Positions 15,945-25,963 of a DNA stretch of 64,000 nucleotides are shown here, piece after piece (the stretch's first letter is position 1; the number at the start of each line of letters is the position of its first letter). Below the pieces are notes generated by a model. The model made no database searches, was not told the origin of the DNA, and saw nothing but the letters and a program-made list of their open reading frames with translations. This DNA is from Alkalinema sp. CACIAM 70d. GTDB taxonomy: Bacteria; Cyanobacteriota; Cyanobacteriia; Leptolyngbyales; Leptolyngbyaceae. Position numbers and translations under genes: made by a program. Where the stretch lies: positions 150,352 through 214,351 of the forward strand of contig MUGG01000119.1 in the NCBI GenBank assembly GCA_002148405.1, read 5' to 3'.

Positions 15945-17516
15945 CTAACCCAGTTGTTCAATCAGGTGATCTCCCACTCGTAGGGCATTGGCAATAATGG
16001 TCAGAGTGGGGTTCACCGCAGCACTGGAGCGGAAAAAGCTGCCATCTACTACGTAGAGGTTCTCTACATCATGGGTGCGGCAATGGAGATCGAGAACAGA
16101 CATGGTCGGATCTTCTCCAAAGCGACAGGTGCCGCATTGGTGGGCTACGCCTTGTAACGGGAGTTTTTTCCGAAAGTAGAAACTAGCAGAAATCACTTGT
16201 TCGCCGCATCCAATACTTTTTAAGGTTTTGATCCAACGGTTTAGTAAGCGATCGTAGGCTTCTGTGTTGTTTTCGGTGTAGTTTAACTGAATAGAATCGT
16301 TGCGAAGGGTAATGCGATTGCTAGGATCGGGTAAGTCTTCTGCCGTTAACCACCAATCGACGGAATGGGCCGCGATCGCTTCAAAGGTTCGGTGTTCTCG
16401 CAGGGATAGCCCTAGGACTGAGGGCGATTCCTGCGCAATCATATCGGCATTGACTTTCCCGAGTAGCTGCACATGACCCATCGGATAGTCAAAATCTTCA
16501 TCACCCCAATAGAAATCATTAATCGCTAACGTTTTCTGAAAGGCTGTTAAATTGGATTTCGTTGTAACGCCAATAATGGCACCGTTCTGATGCTTCATAA
16601 AGTTGCGTCCCACTTGGTCTGAGCGATTGGCGAGTCCGTTGGGATGCTGGTCATTAGCTGACTTGAGCAGCAGTGCCGCAGAATTAATTGCGCCACAGGC
16701 AACAACCACGATCGACCCAGAAAAGAGATAGGTTTCACCGTTCCATTCCGTTTCGACGGCAGTCACTTCGTGACCGGAGGGGCTAGTGTGTAACTTGTGA
16801 ACTCGCGCCTCGGTGAGTAACGTGACGTTGGGATACTGTTCTGTGGGACGGATGCAGGTGATATCTGCATCGGCTTTTGCATCCACCAGGCATGGGAAAC
16901 CATCACAGGTGTTACAACGAATGCAGGCACTGAGCCGTCGATCGACTTCGTTGAGCTTGATTGCCAAGGGTAAATAAAAGGGATGTAATCCTCGATCGAT
17001 CAATGAATTATGGATTTCCTGAATGCGGGGTTCATGGCTGATGGCAGGGTGGGGATATTCGCCGCTGGCCGGGGGGTCGGTGGGATCGCTGCCCCGCTTG
17101 CCATGGACTTGATAAAGTTGCTCAGCTTGGCTGTAATAGGGCTCAAAATCGGCATATTTCAGCGGCCATTCCGGTGAGATTCCGCTTTTGTGGATGACTT
17201 GATTAAAATCCTGTTCTCGCCAGCGAAAAAGGGCTCCGCCGTAGACTTTGGTATTGCCCCCCACGAAATAGCCGACCCCCGGATGGATGGCCTGGCCTTG
17301 GGCATTGTACCAGACCTCGGAGGTATGGTAGCGGTCTTTTTGAACGACTTGTACCGTGTCCCAGTTGGCTTTCTCGCGGGGAAGGAATGGCCCTCGCTCT
17401 AGGATGAGAATTTTTTTGCCCGTGGGTGCTAACCGATAGGCCAGGGTGCCGCCGCCTGCCCCGGTGCCGATAATGATTAAGTCGTAGTGGTGGTTGATTG
17501 GAGAAGAAGGTGCCAT
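15945..17516 (-). CDS. GMC-family FAD oxidoreductase
   Basis: A flavoprotein of about 523 residues in the glucose-methanol-choline oxidoreductase family, which oxidises alcohol groups of sugars, sterols or other small molecules. The N-terminus has the FAD-binding GTGAGGGTLAYRLAPTGKKI and ILERG. A cysteine-rich motif, CIRCNTCDGFPC, lies near residue 210 and is seen in one bacterial subfamily. The C-terminus holds HQCGTCRFG and VDGSFFRSSAAVNPTLTI, giving the expected His and Asn of the active site. The preferred start is ATG at 17516; an in-frame TTG at 17528 adds four residues. The DoxX-like and NADH dehydrogenase genes precede it on the same strand, suggesting an electron-transfer operon. The substrate is unknown. 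Confidence 0.9.
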   Translation of the reverse strand: MAPSSPINHHYDLIIIGTGAGGGTLAYRLAPTGKKILILERGPFLPREKANWDTVQVVQKDRYHTSEVWYNAQGQAIHPGVGYFVGGNTKVYGGALFRWREQDFNQVIHKSGISPEWPLKYADFEPYYSQAEQLYQVHGKRGSDPTDPPASGEYPHPAISHEPRIQEIHNSLIDRGLHPFYLPLAIKLNEVDRRLSACIRCNTCDGFPCLVDAKADADITCIRPTEQYPNVTLLTEARVHKLHTSPSGHEVTAVETEWNGETYLFSGSIVVVACGAINSAALLLKSANDQHPNGLANRSDQVGRNFMKHQNGAIIGVTTKSNLTAFQKTLAINDFYWGDEDFDYPMGHVQLLGKVNADMIAQESPSVLGLSLREHRTFEAIAAHSVDWWLTAEDLPDPSNRITLRNDSIQLNYTENNTEAYDRLLNRWIKTLKSIGCGEQVISASFYFRKKLPLQGVAHQCGTCRFGEDPTMSVLDLHCRTHDVENLYVVDGSFFRSSAAVNPTLTIIANALRVGDHLIEQLG

Positions 17517-17549
17517 AGGAATTGTCAAGAGAAATGGCTAGGTTGCTAA

Positions 17550-18065
17550 TTACATGTCATGGTTGGAGGTCATGAGGTTGGATTCTTCGATCGCGCGGGT
17601 GCGGCGACGGCTCATTTTTTGTTCATGGGCTTCGTAGGCGATGCAGACCCAAATTAGCGTCATGAATAGAATGTTTTTATTGAAGCTTTCTGCGGCGTTG
17701 GGAACCAGGCTACCGGCGGGAATGATGCCAAAGGCAAGGATGATACTGAAGGTCATTAGGATGAGCAACAAACCTGTCCAACGAACCCAGTAATTCAAAG
17801 CGAATAATGCACCTAGAACAATTTCTGCCAACGGTAGCAACCAGCCATAGGGAACTGCGATCAGTGCAGGCAGTGGGCCAATACCTTCCCATCCCGGTGG
17901 GATATTGGGGCCGATGATTTGTAGCTTTTGGGTCAGTACCGTTTGGTAGAAGCCATTGGGAATGCCAAAGTTGAGATAATTGGCAATCCCTGAGAAAAAG
18001 AAGAAAACCCCGAGAGTAATCCGATTTGCGATCACGGCAGCACGGAGGTTAAATAGGTAATTCAT
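17550..18065 (-). CDS. DoxX-like small membrane protein
   Basis: A 171-residue integral membrane protein with four hydrophobic segments: ITLGVFFFFSGIANYLNFGI, then LLPLAEIVLGALFALNYWVR, WTGLLLILMTFSIILAFGII and NILFMTLIWVCIAYEAHEQK. The four-helix layout with a leading FFFFSGIANYLNF segment resembles the DoxX/quinol-oxidase-subunit superfamily. ATG at 18065 is chosen because AAGGAGCA lies at the right distance; the in-frame TTG at 18071 is too close to it. Only about 35 bases separate its stop from the GMC gene, so both are probably co-transcribed. DoxX-like proteins may act in membrane redox reactions; this one has not been matched to a studied member. Confidence 0.7.
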   Translation of the reverse strand: MNYLFNLRAAVIANRITLGVFFFFSGIANYLNFGIPNGFYQTVLTQKLQIIGPNIPPGWEGIGPLPALIAVPYGWLLPLAEIVLGALFALNYWVRWTGLLLILMTFSIILAFGIIPAGSLVPNAAESFNKNILFMTLIWVCIAYEAHEQKMSRRRTRAIEESNLMTSNHDM

Positions 18066-18165
18066 GGTCAATGCTCCTTGTGTTTATAAGTAAGCTAAAG
18101 ATAGCTTCACTGGTGAGTGAATTGTTTTGACTGGTAATGGCTTCAGTGGATCTCAGCGATCCATT

Positions 18166-19635
18166 TCAGCGTTTTGCAGTGACCCATCGATCGAGTAATG
18201 TGGGAATGCCTGACCAATGGAGGGATTGTTGGAATTGTTGGGGTTGGGCAGCCCGCCAAGCTAAGGGGGAGGCGAGAATCAAGCTGGCGGCGATCGCGGC
18301 CATGCCTTGTAGAAATGGGGTTTGTCCCAGTTGCATTGGCGTAAAGGGTCGGTGACGTTGTAACAGTTCGTCGGTCAGCCATTCGGTGGTGATGCGGGCG
18401 TTGTGGGCGGGAGTGGGCAGGAGCCGTAAATAGGTGGCCTGCCGCATTAGATGTCCTGGTTGACCTTTGATTTGCACTTTGTTGAACAGATTGGCGACGC
18501 CTTCGTTTAAGCCCAGTTTCATTAAGGTTCCCCGTAGGTAGACTTGCACGGGAAGGAGCGATTTGCCTTCAGTTTGTAATTTGAGATTTTGCGCGATCGC
18601 CTGTCCTTGCTGGTAGGCGACTTGGGCGGTAGGTGGCTGCGGATTGCTGGGAGTGATGGCGCAATCTCCAGCGGCGAAAACTTCAGGGAATTCGGGGAGT
18701 TGCAGCATGGGGGTGACGATTAGGCGTCCGCGCGGATCGCGATTTTCAGCGGCGACTGGTAACGTCATCAACAAGGGATTGGGGCTGGTGCCTGCTGTCC
18801 AGACGATGGTTCCAGCGTTTAATGTGTGGTCTTGCTTATGTTGTTGGTAGTGAAGGCGATCAGATTGGATTTCACTGACGGCTGCATCAAAGAGAAACTC
18901 AACTTGCCGTTGTTTCAATGTTCGTTGCACGGTACAGCGGAGTTGACTGTTGATGTCTCCTTTGAGTAACTCTCGGCTGCGGTTGACTAAGACAATGCGA
19001 ATTTCATGACTATCACCGCCGAGTTCGTCGTACCAAATGGGGAGTAAGTCCGCCAGTGTACAGGCTAATTCAATCCCCGCAGGCCCCGCACCGACGATCG
19101 CGACGGTTAAGAGGGCACGGCGTTCTGCGCAGGTTTTGAGTTGTAAAGCCTGGTGCAGACGGGTTTGTAGGTGCCTGCGTAGGGCGATCGCTTCGGCTCC
19201 GTTGGTGAGGGGAAAGGTGTGTCGATCGGCTCCTGGGGTGTGGAAATAGGTGGTCTTGCTGCCCAAGGCTAAGACTAAGTTGCCATAGTCGTACTGCTGG
19301 CCGGATGCGACAGTGATTTGTTTTTGATGGAGGTCGATCGTGGTGACCGTATCCTGTACAAATTTCACTCGACTGCCAGCGAGGAGGTCTTGGTATCTGG
19401 GATAAACCTGTTCGCTGTGCAATTCATGACTCAATAATTCATACAGGAGGGGTTTAAAGCTAAAGCGATCGTTTTGTTCAATTAACAGGATGGGGTGGGG
19501 GTAGTTTTGGTGACTTAAGTGTAGAGCCGTGAATAACCCTACAAAGCCGCCTCCTACAACGATGGTTGGATGATCTGCTGAAGGATTGTTTGCTTGCGAA
19601 ATGGCCTGTGAGGTTGCTTTTGAGGTTGGCTGCAT
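18166..19635 (-). CDS. Type II NADH dehydrogenase-like flavoprotein
   Basis: A 489-residue pyridine-nucleotide-disulphide-type flavoprotein resembling NDH-2, the single-subunit, non-proton-pumping NADH:quinone oxidoreductase. It has two dinucleotide-binding motifs, VVGGGFVGLFTALHL for FAD and VAIVGAGPAGIELACTLADL for NAD(P)H, plus the late FAD-contacting VFAAGDCAI and a mostly amphipathic C-terminal part (GMAAIAASLILASPLAWRAA) that should hold it to the membrane. Cyanobacteria carry several such enzymes thought to tune the redox state of the quinone pool. The DoxX-like and GMC genes follow on the same strand; the SDR gene is divergent, with about 290 bases between them. Confidence 0.9.
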   Translation of the reverse strand: MQPTSKATSQAISQANNPSADHPTIVVGGGFVGLFTALHLSHQNYPHPILLIEQNDRFSFKPLLYELLSHELHSEQVYPRYQDLLAGSRVKFVQDTVTTIDLHQKQITVASGQQYDYGNLVLALGSKTTYFHTPGADRHTFPLTNGAEAIALRRHLQTRLHQALQLKTCAERRALLTVAIVGAGPAGIELACTLADLLPIWYDELGGDSHEIRIVLVNRSRELLKGDINSQLRCTVQRTLKQRQVEFLFDAAVSEIQSDRLHYQQHKQDHTLNAGTIVWTAGTSPNPLLMTLPVAAENRDPRGRLIVTPMLQLPEFPEVFAAGDCAITPSNPQPPTAQVAYQQGQAIAQNLKLQTEGKSLLPVQVYLRGTLMKLGLNEGVANLFNKVQIKGQPGHLMRQATYLRLLPTPAHNARITTEWLTDELLQRHRPFTPMQLGQTPFLQGMAAIAASLILASPLAWRAAQPQQFQQSLHWSGIPTLLDRWVTAKR

Positions 19636-19929
19636 AGCGAGGCTACCCAGGATAGATTTGAAGGTTGAGATTGAGAATGCAGATTGTTGTTTGGGTTGTT
19701 CTTAGTATTGTGGTTAAAGCCAGAGTTTGCATGATGAGCGGCTAAGGATTAACTGAGAGACTTGAATCTAGGTCTCAATGGAAGGTTTATGGTTTTCTCA
19801 GCTAACATTCAGGTTTTCTCTTTATACCTAATCCCATGGATTGACGGATCGAACATGATTGAATGCCGTCGAACTCACCGAATTGTTTGATCGATACCCA
19901 TCCGTAGAAATTATTTAGGAGTGTTTCCT

Positions 19930-20727
19930 ATGACACTGGAAGGAAAAGTTGCGTTGGTGACGGGGAGTAGTCAAGGGATTGGGCAGGGAATTGTGCTCAA
20001 ACTGGCGCAGGCTGGGGCCGATGTGGTCATTAACTATCGATCGCATCCTGAAGGCGCTGAAGAAACCCTGGAAAAGGTTCAGGCGATCGGGGGAAAATGT
20101 TATTTAGCAGAATGTCCCCATTCCCGAGGACGCACAATTCAAGCGGATTTAGGCAATCTTGAGATGGTGCGTGAGTTGATTTCTGAAAGCATTGCTCACT
20201 TTGGCAAATTGGATATTCTAGTGAACAATGCAGGGATTGAAAAACATGCACCTTTTTGGGAGGTGACAGAAGCAGATTACGACACGGTTCTCAACGTGAA
20301 TTTGAAGGGGGTCTTTTTTGCAACCCAGGCGTTTGTTCAACACCTAGTAGCAACCCAACGTCCCGGTAAAATTATTAACATCAGTTCGGTGCATGAAGAT
20401 TTACCCTTCCCAAATTTTGCGGCCTACTGCGTTAGCAAAGGGGGCATGAAAATGTTAACTCGTAATTTGGCGGTGGAACTGGGGCCGCTGGGAATCACGA
20501 TTAACAATGTGGCACCGGGCGCGATCGAAACTCCCATCAATACAAAGTTACTCAATGATCCCGACAAGCTCAATGCCCTGCTGAATAACATTCCTTTGGC
20601 ACGGTTAGGGCAACCCCAGGATGTGGCCTCTCTGGTGGCGTTTTTAGCGTCGTCTGAGGCGGATTACATCACAGGCAGCACGTTTGTGGTGGATGGTGGA
20701 CTTCTTTGGAATTATCAAGAGCAGTAG
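19930..20727 (+). CDS. Short-chain dehydrogenase (glucose 1-dehydrogenase-like)
   Basis: A classical SDR of about 265 residues. The Rossmann motif is TGSSQGIGQGIVLKLAQAGA, NNAGI follows near residue 95, the catalytic pair is in YCVSKGG (Tyr and Lys), the active-site Ser is in INISSVHED, and the C-terminus has GSTFVVDGGLLW. ATG at 19930 is chosen since AGGAG (19917-19921) lies 8 bases before it; a GTG at 19921 overlaps that site. Overall it resembles glucose 1-dehydrogenases and related sugar-alcohol dehydrogenases. An unusual short insertion, CYLAECPHSRGRT, sits where most relatives run straight from the second strand into the conserved Asp. The aquaporin gene starts 9 bases after its stop. 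Confidence 0.9.
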   Translation: MTLEGKVALVTGSSQGIGQGIVLKLAQAGADVVINYRSHPEGAEETLEKVQAIGGKCYLAECPHSRGRTIQADLGNLEMVRELISESIAHFGKLDILVNNAGIEKHAPFWEVTEADYDTVLNVNLKGVFFATQAFVQHLVATQRPGKIINISSVHEDLPFPNFAAYCVSKGGMKMLTRNLAVELGPLGITINNVAPGAIETPINTKLLNDPDKLNALLNNIPLARLGQPQDVASLVAFLASSEADYITGSTFVVDGGLLWNYQEQ

Positions 20728-20736
20728 TTTTTTGCC

Positions 20737-21567
20737 ATGAATCGTTTACGCCGTCACTACCCTGAATATTTGATGGAAGCTGCGGGACTGGGAATTTTCA
20801 TGGTTTCCGCGAGTGTATTTACCGCATTGCTAGAACATCCTGCCTCGTGGTTGCATCAAATGATTAGCGATCCCACTTTACGACGATTTTTGATTGGAAT
20901 AGCGATGGGATTAACCGCGATCGCGATTATCTACTCGCCTTGGGGAAAGCAATCGGGAGCACACATTAATCCTGTTGTGACGTTAACTTTTCTACGGTTG
21001 GGAAAAGTCCATTGGATTGATGCGCTGTTCTATATCCTAGCTCAATTTTTGGGTGGCTGGCTGGGAATGGTTTTAGCTGCAACGATTTTGGGAGCGACAA
21101 TCGCCCATCCTAATGTGAGTTATGTTGTGACGATTCCTGGAATGCAGGGAACAGGCATTGCTTTTATAGCAGAAATAGCAATTTCCTTCGGAATTATGCT
21201 GCTGATTCTAGTTTTGTCTAATCTTCCTAAGTTTGCACGTTTTACAGGTTTATTCGCAGGAGTGTTAATTGCAATTTATATTACCCTAGAAGCGCCGCTT
21301 TCGGGGATGAGTATGAATCCTGCGCGTACCCTAGCATCGGCAATCCCGGCGCAAAATTGGACGGCGATTTGGATTTATTTCACGGCTCCATTACTTGGAA
21401 TGCTGATCGCATCAGAAGTGTATGTTCAATGGAAGGGGCGACGATCGATTCGTTGTGCGAAACTCCACCATGACAACAATAAACGCTGCATTTTTTACTG
21501 TAACTATCGGCAAACTGGAATGCCCCACGATTCAACCCTCTTAAGCGATCGACTGTCTAATTTGTAA
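20737..21567 (+). CDS. MIP-family channel (aquaporin / glycerol facilitator)
   Basis: A 276-residue membrane channel with about six helices. The two pore half-helices carry GAHINPVVTLTF (an NPV variant of NPA) and GMSMNPARTLAS (a normal NPA with the following Arg of the selectivity filter). The NPV form in the first loop is a known variation in some bacterial members. The C-terminal ~30 residues (DNNKRCIFYCNYRQTGMPHD) are hydrophilic and variable. The gene follows the SDR by 9 bases and is probably co-transcribed, which would fit uptake of a small polyol oxidised by the SDR, though this is only inference. It could equally be a plain water channel. Confidence 0.9.
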   Translation: MNRLRRHYPEYLMEAAGLGIFMVSASVFTALLEHPASWLHQMISDPTLRRFLIGIAMGLTAIAIIYSPWGKQSGAHINPVVTLTFLRLGKVHWIDALFYILAQFLGGWLGMVLAATILGATIAHPNVSYVVTIPGMQGTGIAFIAEIAISFGIMLLILVLSNLPKFARFTGLFAGVLIAIYITLEAPLSGMSMNPARTLASAIPAQNWTAIWIYFTAPLLGMLIASEVYVQWKGRRSIRCAKLHHDNNKRCIFYCNYRQTGMPHDSTLLSDRLSNL

Positions 21568-21664
21568 GTAGGATTTATCGAAATCTCAGATTTTTGTGAT
21601 TGCTAGTTTCGTTTTCTTAGACATCATCCCATTGATCTTCATGCTATGCAGTTGTTGAGGTTTT

Positions 21665-22885
21665 GTGATGGCTCAGTTTTTGATGCAACGATTGAATCGA
21701 TTAAGACAGCGATGTGTGCCTAGATCGAGAAGAAGATTGGGTTTAGGGAAGCGATCGCGATTGCTGACAATTTTTCTAATGATGACGATCTTGACCTCGC
21801 AACTTCCAGCGAGTTCTCAAGCGCCACAGGTGCAATCGTTGCTTCAATTATCTAACCCATCGTTGCCTCAACTATTCGATCAACGATTGTCCGTTCTCAC
21901 CGTCGCGAGCCCAGTTCAGCTAACTCAAACCACCCAAGATTCTGCGATTTCAGTCAATGCGGTTGATTCAGTGGGAATGACGGTTTCTGATATGGATCGA
22001 TCGGTGGAGTTTTACTCCAAGGTGTTGTCTTTCAAGAAAATATCGGATGTGGAGGTTTGGGGGTCGGAATACGAACAGCTTCAAGGGATATTTGGGGTGC
22101 GTTTACGAGTGGTCAAGTTGCAACTGGGACAGGAGTTCCTGGAGTTAACTGAATATCTCACGCCCAAAGGCCGTCCCATTCCCATTGATTCCCGGAGTCA
22201 CGATCGTTGGTTTCAACATGTCGCGATCGTGGTGCGCGATATGGATCAAGCCTATCAACAATTGCGCCAATTCAAAGTGCAGTATGCCTCGACAGCACCG
22301 CAACGAATTCCAGACACCAATCAAGTTGCAGCCGGAATTCGAGCCTTTTATTTTAAGGATCCCGATGGACATAATTTAGAAATTATTTACTTTCCAGTGG
22401 GAAAGGGTGATCCGAAATGGCAGAAACCAACCCAGCAGCTATTTTTAGGGATCGACCACACGGCGATCGTGGTGTCCAATACTCAGCAAAGCCTAAAATT
22501 TTACCAGGATTTGCTAGGGCTAAAATTGGCGGGAACCAGTATGAACTACGGGACAGAGCAGGAACACCTGAATAATGTCCAAGGTGCCCGATTGCGAATT
22601 AGTGGACTCCGATCGCCTGCTGGCCCTGGTATTGAATTTCTGGATTATCTAGAACCCCAAGATGGTCGATCGCTGCCTGCGGATGCTCGACCTAATGATT
22701 TATTACATTGGCAAACAACGTTAGTCGTGCCAAATGTGGAGGCTGTGGTTCAGCAATTGCGCCAAAATCATATTGAGTTTATCTCATCAGGAGGCATAAC
22801 CATTCCTGTCTCTACTTTTGGATTTAAAAAGGCAGTATTGGTGCGTGATCCGGATGGTCATACAATGCGCTTTGTTGAAAAATAA
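21665..22885 (+). CDS. Exported protein with two VOC (glyoxalase-fold) domains
   Basis: A 406-residue protein with a basic start and a hydrophobic segment (LLTIFLMMTILTSQLPASSQ, about residues 33-52), a long signal peptide or anchor, and a linker, then two vicinal-oxygen-chelate domains. The first runs from about 97 (VGMTVSDMDRSVEFYSKVLS) to about 250 and includes DPDGHNLEIIYFP; the second starts near 262 (IDHTAIVVSNTQQSLKFYQD) and ends with VRDPDGHTMRFVEK. The VOC fold binds a divalent metal and hosts dioxygenases, glyoxalases and drug-binding proteins. Being exported is unusual for this fold. GTG at 21665 or ATG at 21668 are both possible starts. The substrate is unknown. Confidence 0.85.
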   Translation: MMAQFLMQRLNRLRQRCVPRSRRRLGLGKRSRLLTIFLMMTILTSQLPASSQAPQVQSLLQLSNPSLPQLFDQRLSVLTVASPVQLTQTTQDSAISVNAVDSVGMTVSDMDRSVEFYSKVLSFKKISDVEVWGSEYEQLQGIFGVRLRVVKLQLGQEFLELTEYLTPKGRPIPIDSRSHDRWFQHVAIVVRDMDQAYQQLRQFKVQYASTAPQRIPDTNQVAAGIRAFYFKDPDGHNLEIIYFPVGKGDPKWQKPTQQLFLGIDHTAIVVSNTQQSLKFYQDLLGLKLAGTSMNYGTEQEHLNNVQGARLRISGLRSPAGPGIEFLDYLEPQDGRSLPADARPNDLLHWQTTLVVPNVEAVVQQLRQNHIEFISSGGITIPVSTFGFKKAVLVRDPDGHTMRFVEK

Positions 22886-23042
22886 CGTGACTGGAAAAAT
22901 CGATCAATACCCCTGTGCTACGCTCCGTTGCGCTAGAAATAAGAGGGGAACAGTACACAATACATTCAAAGTCCGGGGGATTTAGGGGGATCGAAATACA
23001 GGCGATCGACGAGTAATTCTTGTTGTAATTTTGGTGAATAAG

Positions 23043-25820
23043 ATGGATTACACTGCTGCTGCTAATTTCTTTACTAATGCTTCTACTGATACCTCTACCG
23101 CTGCCCAAAATTCTGGGCTGACTCAGGAGGAGATGCGCTTAGAAGAGGCTCGATCGCACAAGGCCCATTGGCGACGCTGGGGGCCGTATTTAAGCGATCG
23201 GCAGTGGGGAACGGTACGGGAGGACTACAGCCCCTACGGTTCCGCTTGGGATTACTTTAGCCATGACCAAGCGCGTTCTCGGGCCTACCGCTGGGGTGAG
23301 GATGGCCTGCTGGGCATTTCGGATAATCACCAACGCCTATGCTTTGCGATCGCACTGTGGAATGGGGAAGATGCCATTCTGAAAGAACGTCTGTTTGGGT
23401 TAACGGGGAATGAAGGGAATCATGGTGAGGATGTCAAGGAATACTATTTCTATTTAGAGAATACGCCAACCCATTCTTACATGAAGGCGTTGTACAAGTA
23501 TCCCCATCAGGCGTTTCCCTATAGCCAACTGGTTGAGGAAAATCGGCGTCGCGATCGCCATCAGCCGGAGTTTGAATTGCTGGATACGGGAATTTTTGAT
23601 GAAAATCGCTACTTCGATGTGATGGTGGAATATGCTAAACGATCGACGGATGATATTCTAATTCGAGTTACGGTAACGAACCGAGGGCCAGAAGCGAAAA
23701 CGCTACATCTCTTGCCTAGTCTTTGGTTCCGCAACACTTGGTCATGGAATGGAGATTCTGATAAACCCATCTTGCAGGCACTCGAAGATCATCATCACTC
23801 AGTGATTCAAGCCAGTCATCCAACTCTAGGTCAACGCTGGTTATACTTACAGAGGGCTGAGGAACTCCTGTTTACAGAAAATGAAACCAATAGCGAACAA
23901 GTATTTTCGCTGCCCAATGATTCTCCCTATGTGAAGGATAGTATTCATCGGTATATTATTGAAGAAGCGAAGAGTGCGGTTAATCCCAATCATATCGGTA
24001 CGAAAGCTGCGTTGCATTATGTATTAGAACTTGCTCCGGGAGAAGTGCGAACGGTTCAGTTACGGCTGAGTGACCTATCTCCAGATCAGGTGGAAGTGCT
24101 GGCTGGGGATCGATCGATGTTCACCGCTGAGTTTGATGCTACGTTCTTAGCGCGCCAACGGGAAGCGGATGAATTCTACCATCGGATTACGCCCTTTGCG
24201 CTGAGTGACGATGCGCGGAATGTGCAGCGGCAAGCCTTTGCGGGAATGCTGTGGTGTAAGCAGTATTATCACTACGTGCTAGAGGATTGGCTCAAGGGGG
24301 ACTCAGCAAATCAGCCACCCGTGGAACGTAAACGGGGACGTAATCATGAATGGATTCATCTCCATACGGATGATATTTTATCCATGTGTGATAAATGGGA
24401 ATATCCTTGGTTTGCGGCTTGGGATTTGGCGTTTCACTGTATTCCGTTGGCGATGATTGATCCGGATTTTGCCAAGTATCAGTTAGATGTGTTGACGCGG
24501 GAATGGTACATGCATCCCAATGGTCAAATTCCTGCCTATGAGTGGGCCTTTGGGGATGTCAACCCTCCGGTACATGCCTGGGCAACGTGGCGCGTTTACC
24601 AGATTGAGCAAACACTGTACGGTAAAGCCGATCGCTTATTTTTGGAGCGGGTTTTTCAAAAGTTGATGCTGAATTTTACCTGGTGGGTGAATCGCAAGGA
24701 CGTGGAAGGGAGAAATGTCTTCCAAGGAGGCTTTTTGGGCTTGGATAATATTGGCGTGTTCGATCGGAGTGCGGCGTTGCCGACGGGAGGGCATATTGAC
24801 CAATCCGATGGGACGAGCTGGATGGGGATGTATTGCCTGAATATGCTAACGATCGCCCTAGAACTCGCCAAAACCAATCCTGTGTACGAAGATATTGCCA
24901 CAAAGTTTTTTGAACATTATCTCTACATTGCCGACGCGATGAATCGGATTGGTGATATGGAAGTATCGCTGTGGAATGAAGAAGATGGTTTTTACTATGA
25001 TGTTTTGCATTTACCGGACGATCGACAAATTGAATTAAAAGTACGATCGATGGTGGGTTTAATTCCGTTGTTTGCAGTGGCTACCTTAGAGCCAGAGACT
25101 CTACAGCAGTTGCCGAATTTTAAGAAACGCTTGGAGTGGTTTATTCAGCATCGGCCCGATCTACGCCGGAATGTGGCTTGCATGGAGACGCGCGGTGTGG
25201 GAGCACGGCGGTTACTGGCGATCGCGTCTCAGGATAAGCTCCGGCGTATTTTACAAAAAATGCTGGATTCTTCCGAATTTTTAAGCGACTTTGGGATTCG
25301 AGCCGTTTCGCGTTACCATGCGGAAAATCCCTATATCTTCTATGCCAATGGTCAGGAATGCCGTGTGGACTATGAACCTGCCGAATCCAGTAGCGGTTTA
25401 TTTGGTGGTAATTCTAATTGGCGTGGGCCGATTTGGTTTCCGGTCAATTTCCTGTTGATTGAATCTTTGCAAACGTTCCATCGCTATTTGGGGGATGAGT
25501 TTCAGGTGGAGTGCCCAACGGGGTCGGGGCAGTGGATGAATCTTCAGGAAGTGGCGATGATCCTGTCCCGACGGTTGACGCAAATTTTTCTACGAAATGA
25601 GGCGGGGCATCGTCCGGTCTATGGAGGTAGCGCTATCTTGCAATCCGATCGCCATTGGCAAGATTGTATTTTGTTCTATGAGTACTTCCATGGGGATAAC
25701 GGTGCGGGGATTGGCGCGAGTCATCAAACGGGTTGGACGGGATTGGTGGCCGCGCTTATCCAGGAATTGGGAGAACCGGAAAAGCCTGCTGAACAATTCA
25801 TGGCTGATGTAATTTACTGA
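23043..25820 (+). CDS. GH63-like (MGH1-like) glycoside hydrolase
   Basis: A large cytoplasmic protein of about 925 residues resembling the MGH1-like / mannosyl-oligosaccharide glucosidase (GH63) group. An N-terminal region ([20 protein letters not shown], then [20 protein letters not shown]) precedes a beta-rich part, and the (alpha/alpha)6 catalytic domain follows with [26 protein letters not shown]-type and [15 protein letters not shown] segments, and the late [20 protein letters not shown]. Acidic residues in WDLAF and the WRGPIW region are those expected to line the active site. Related bacterial enzymes hydrolyse alpha-glucosides, in some cases glucosylglycerate-type solutes. ATG at 23043 is preferred; TTG at 23031 lies upstream in frame. 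No sugar-specific neighbours help choose a substrate. Confidence 0.88.
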   Translation: MDYTAAANFFTNASTDTSTAAQNSGLTQEEMRLEEARSHKAHWRRWGPYLSDRQWGTVREDYSPYGSAWDYFSHDQARSRAYRWGEDGLLGISDNHQRLCFAIALWNGEDAILKERLFGLTGNEGNHGEDVKEYYFYLENTPTHSYMKALYKYPHQAFPYSQLVEENRRRDRHQPEFELLDTGIFDENRYFDVMVEYAKRSTDDILIRVTVTNRGPEAKTLHLLPSLWFRNTWSWNGDSDKPILQALEDHHHSVIQASHPTLGQRWLYLQRAEELLFTENETNSEQVFSLPNDSPYVKDSIHRYIIEEAKSAVNPNHIGTKAALHYVLELAPGEVRTVQLRLSDLSPDQVEVLAGDRSMFTAEFDATFLARQREADEFYHRITPFALSDDARNVQRQAFAGMLWCKQYYHYVLEDWLKGDSANQPPVERKRGRNHEWIHLHTDDILSMCDKWEYPWFAAWDLAFHCIPLAMIDPDFAKYQLDVLTREWYMHPNGQIPAYEWAFGDVNPPVHAWATWRVYQIEQTLYGKADRLFLERVFQKLMLNFTWWVNRKDVEGRNVFQGGFLGLDNIGVFDRSAALPTGGHIDQSDGTSWMGMYCLNMLTIALELAKTNPVYEDIATKFFEHYLYIADAMNRIGDMEVSLWNEEDGFYYDVLHLPDDRQIELKVRSMVGLIPLFAVATLEPETLQQLPNFKKRLEWFIQHRPDLRRNVACMETRGVGARRLLAIASQDKLRRILQKMLDSSEFLSDFGIRAVSRYHAENPYIFYANGQECRVDYEPAESSSGLFGGNSNWRGPIWFPVNFLLIESLQTFHRYLGDEFQVECPTGSGQWMNLQEVAMILSRRLTQIFLRNEAGHRPVYGGSAILQSDRHWQDCILFYEYFHGDNGAGIGASHQTGWTGLVAALIQELGEPEKPAEQFMADVIY

Positions 25821-25860
25821 AGAGATCAGCGATCGTGCTCCATGATCAAATTTGGTATAG

Positions 25861-25896
25861 ATAATAAAATGCCGATCGCTCATCCCACGATCGGCA
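25861..25896 (-). terminator. Intrinsic terminator after the hibernation factor gene
   Basis: TGCCGATCG and CGATCGGCA (25870-25878 and 25888-25896) form an exact 9-base stem with a 9-base loop. Read on the minus strand the stem is followed by TTTTATTAT, the standard layout of a Rho-independent terminator. It ends minus-strand transcription coming from the gene at 25964-26290. Confidence 0.75.
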
Positions 25897-25963
25897 GATT
25901 ACCTTTAAATCAAGTTGCTAGGAGAAATGCTAATGCATGATGCAGTGTTAGAAACTAGGAAAG

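Noticed and set aside
22960..23000. A cyanobacterial palindromic repeat with GGGGGATTTAGGGGGATC
   Set aside because: Only one half of the typical C-rich/G-rich hairpin is present, so it is at most a degraded copy.
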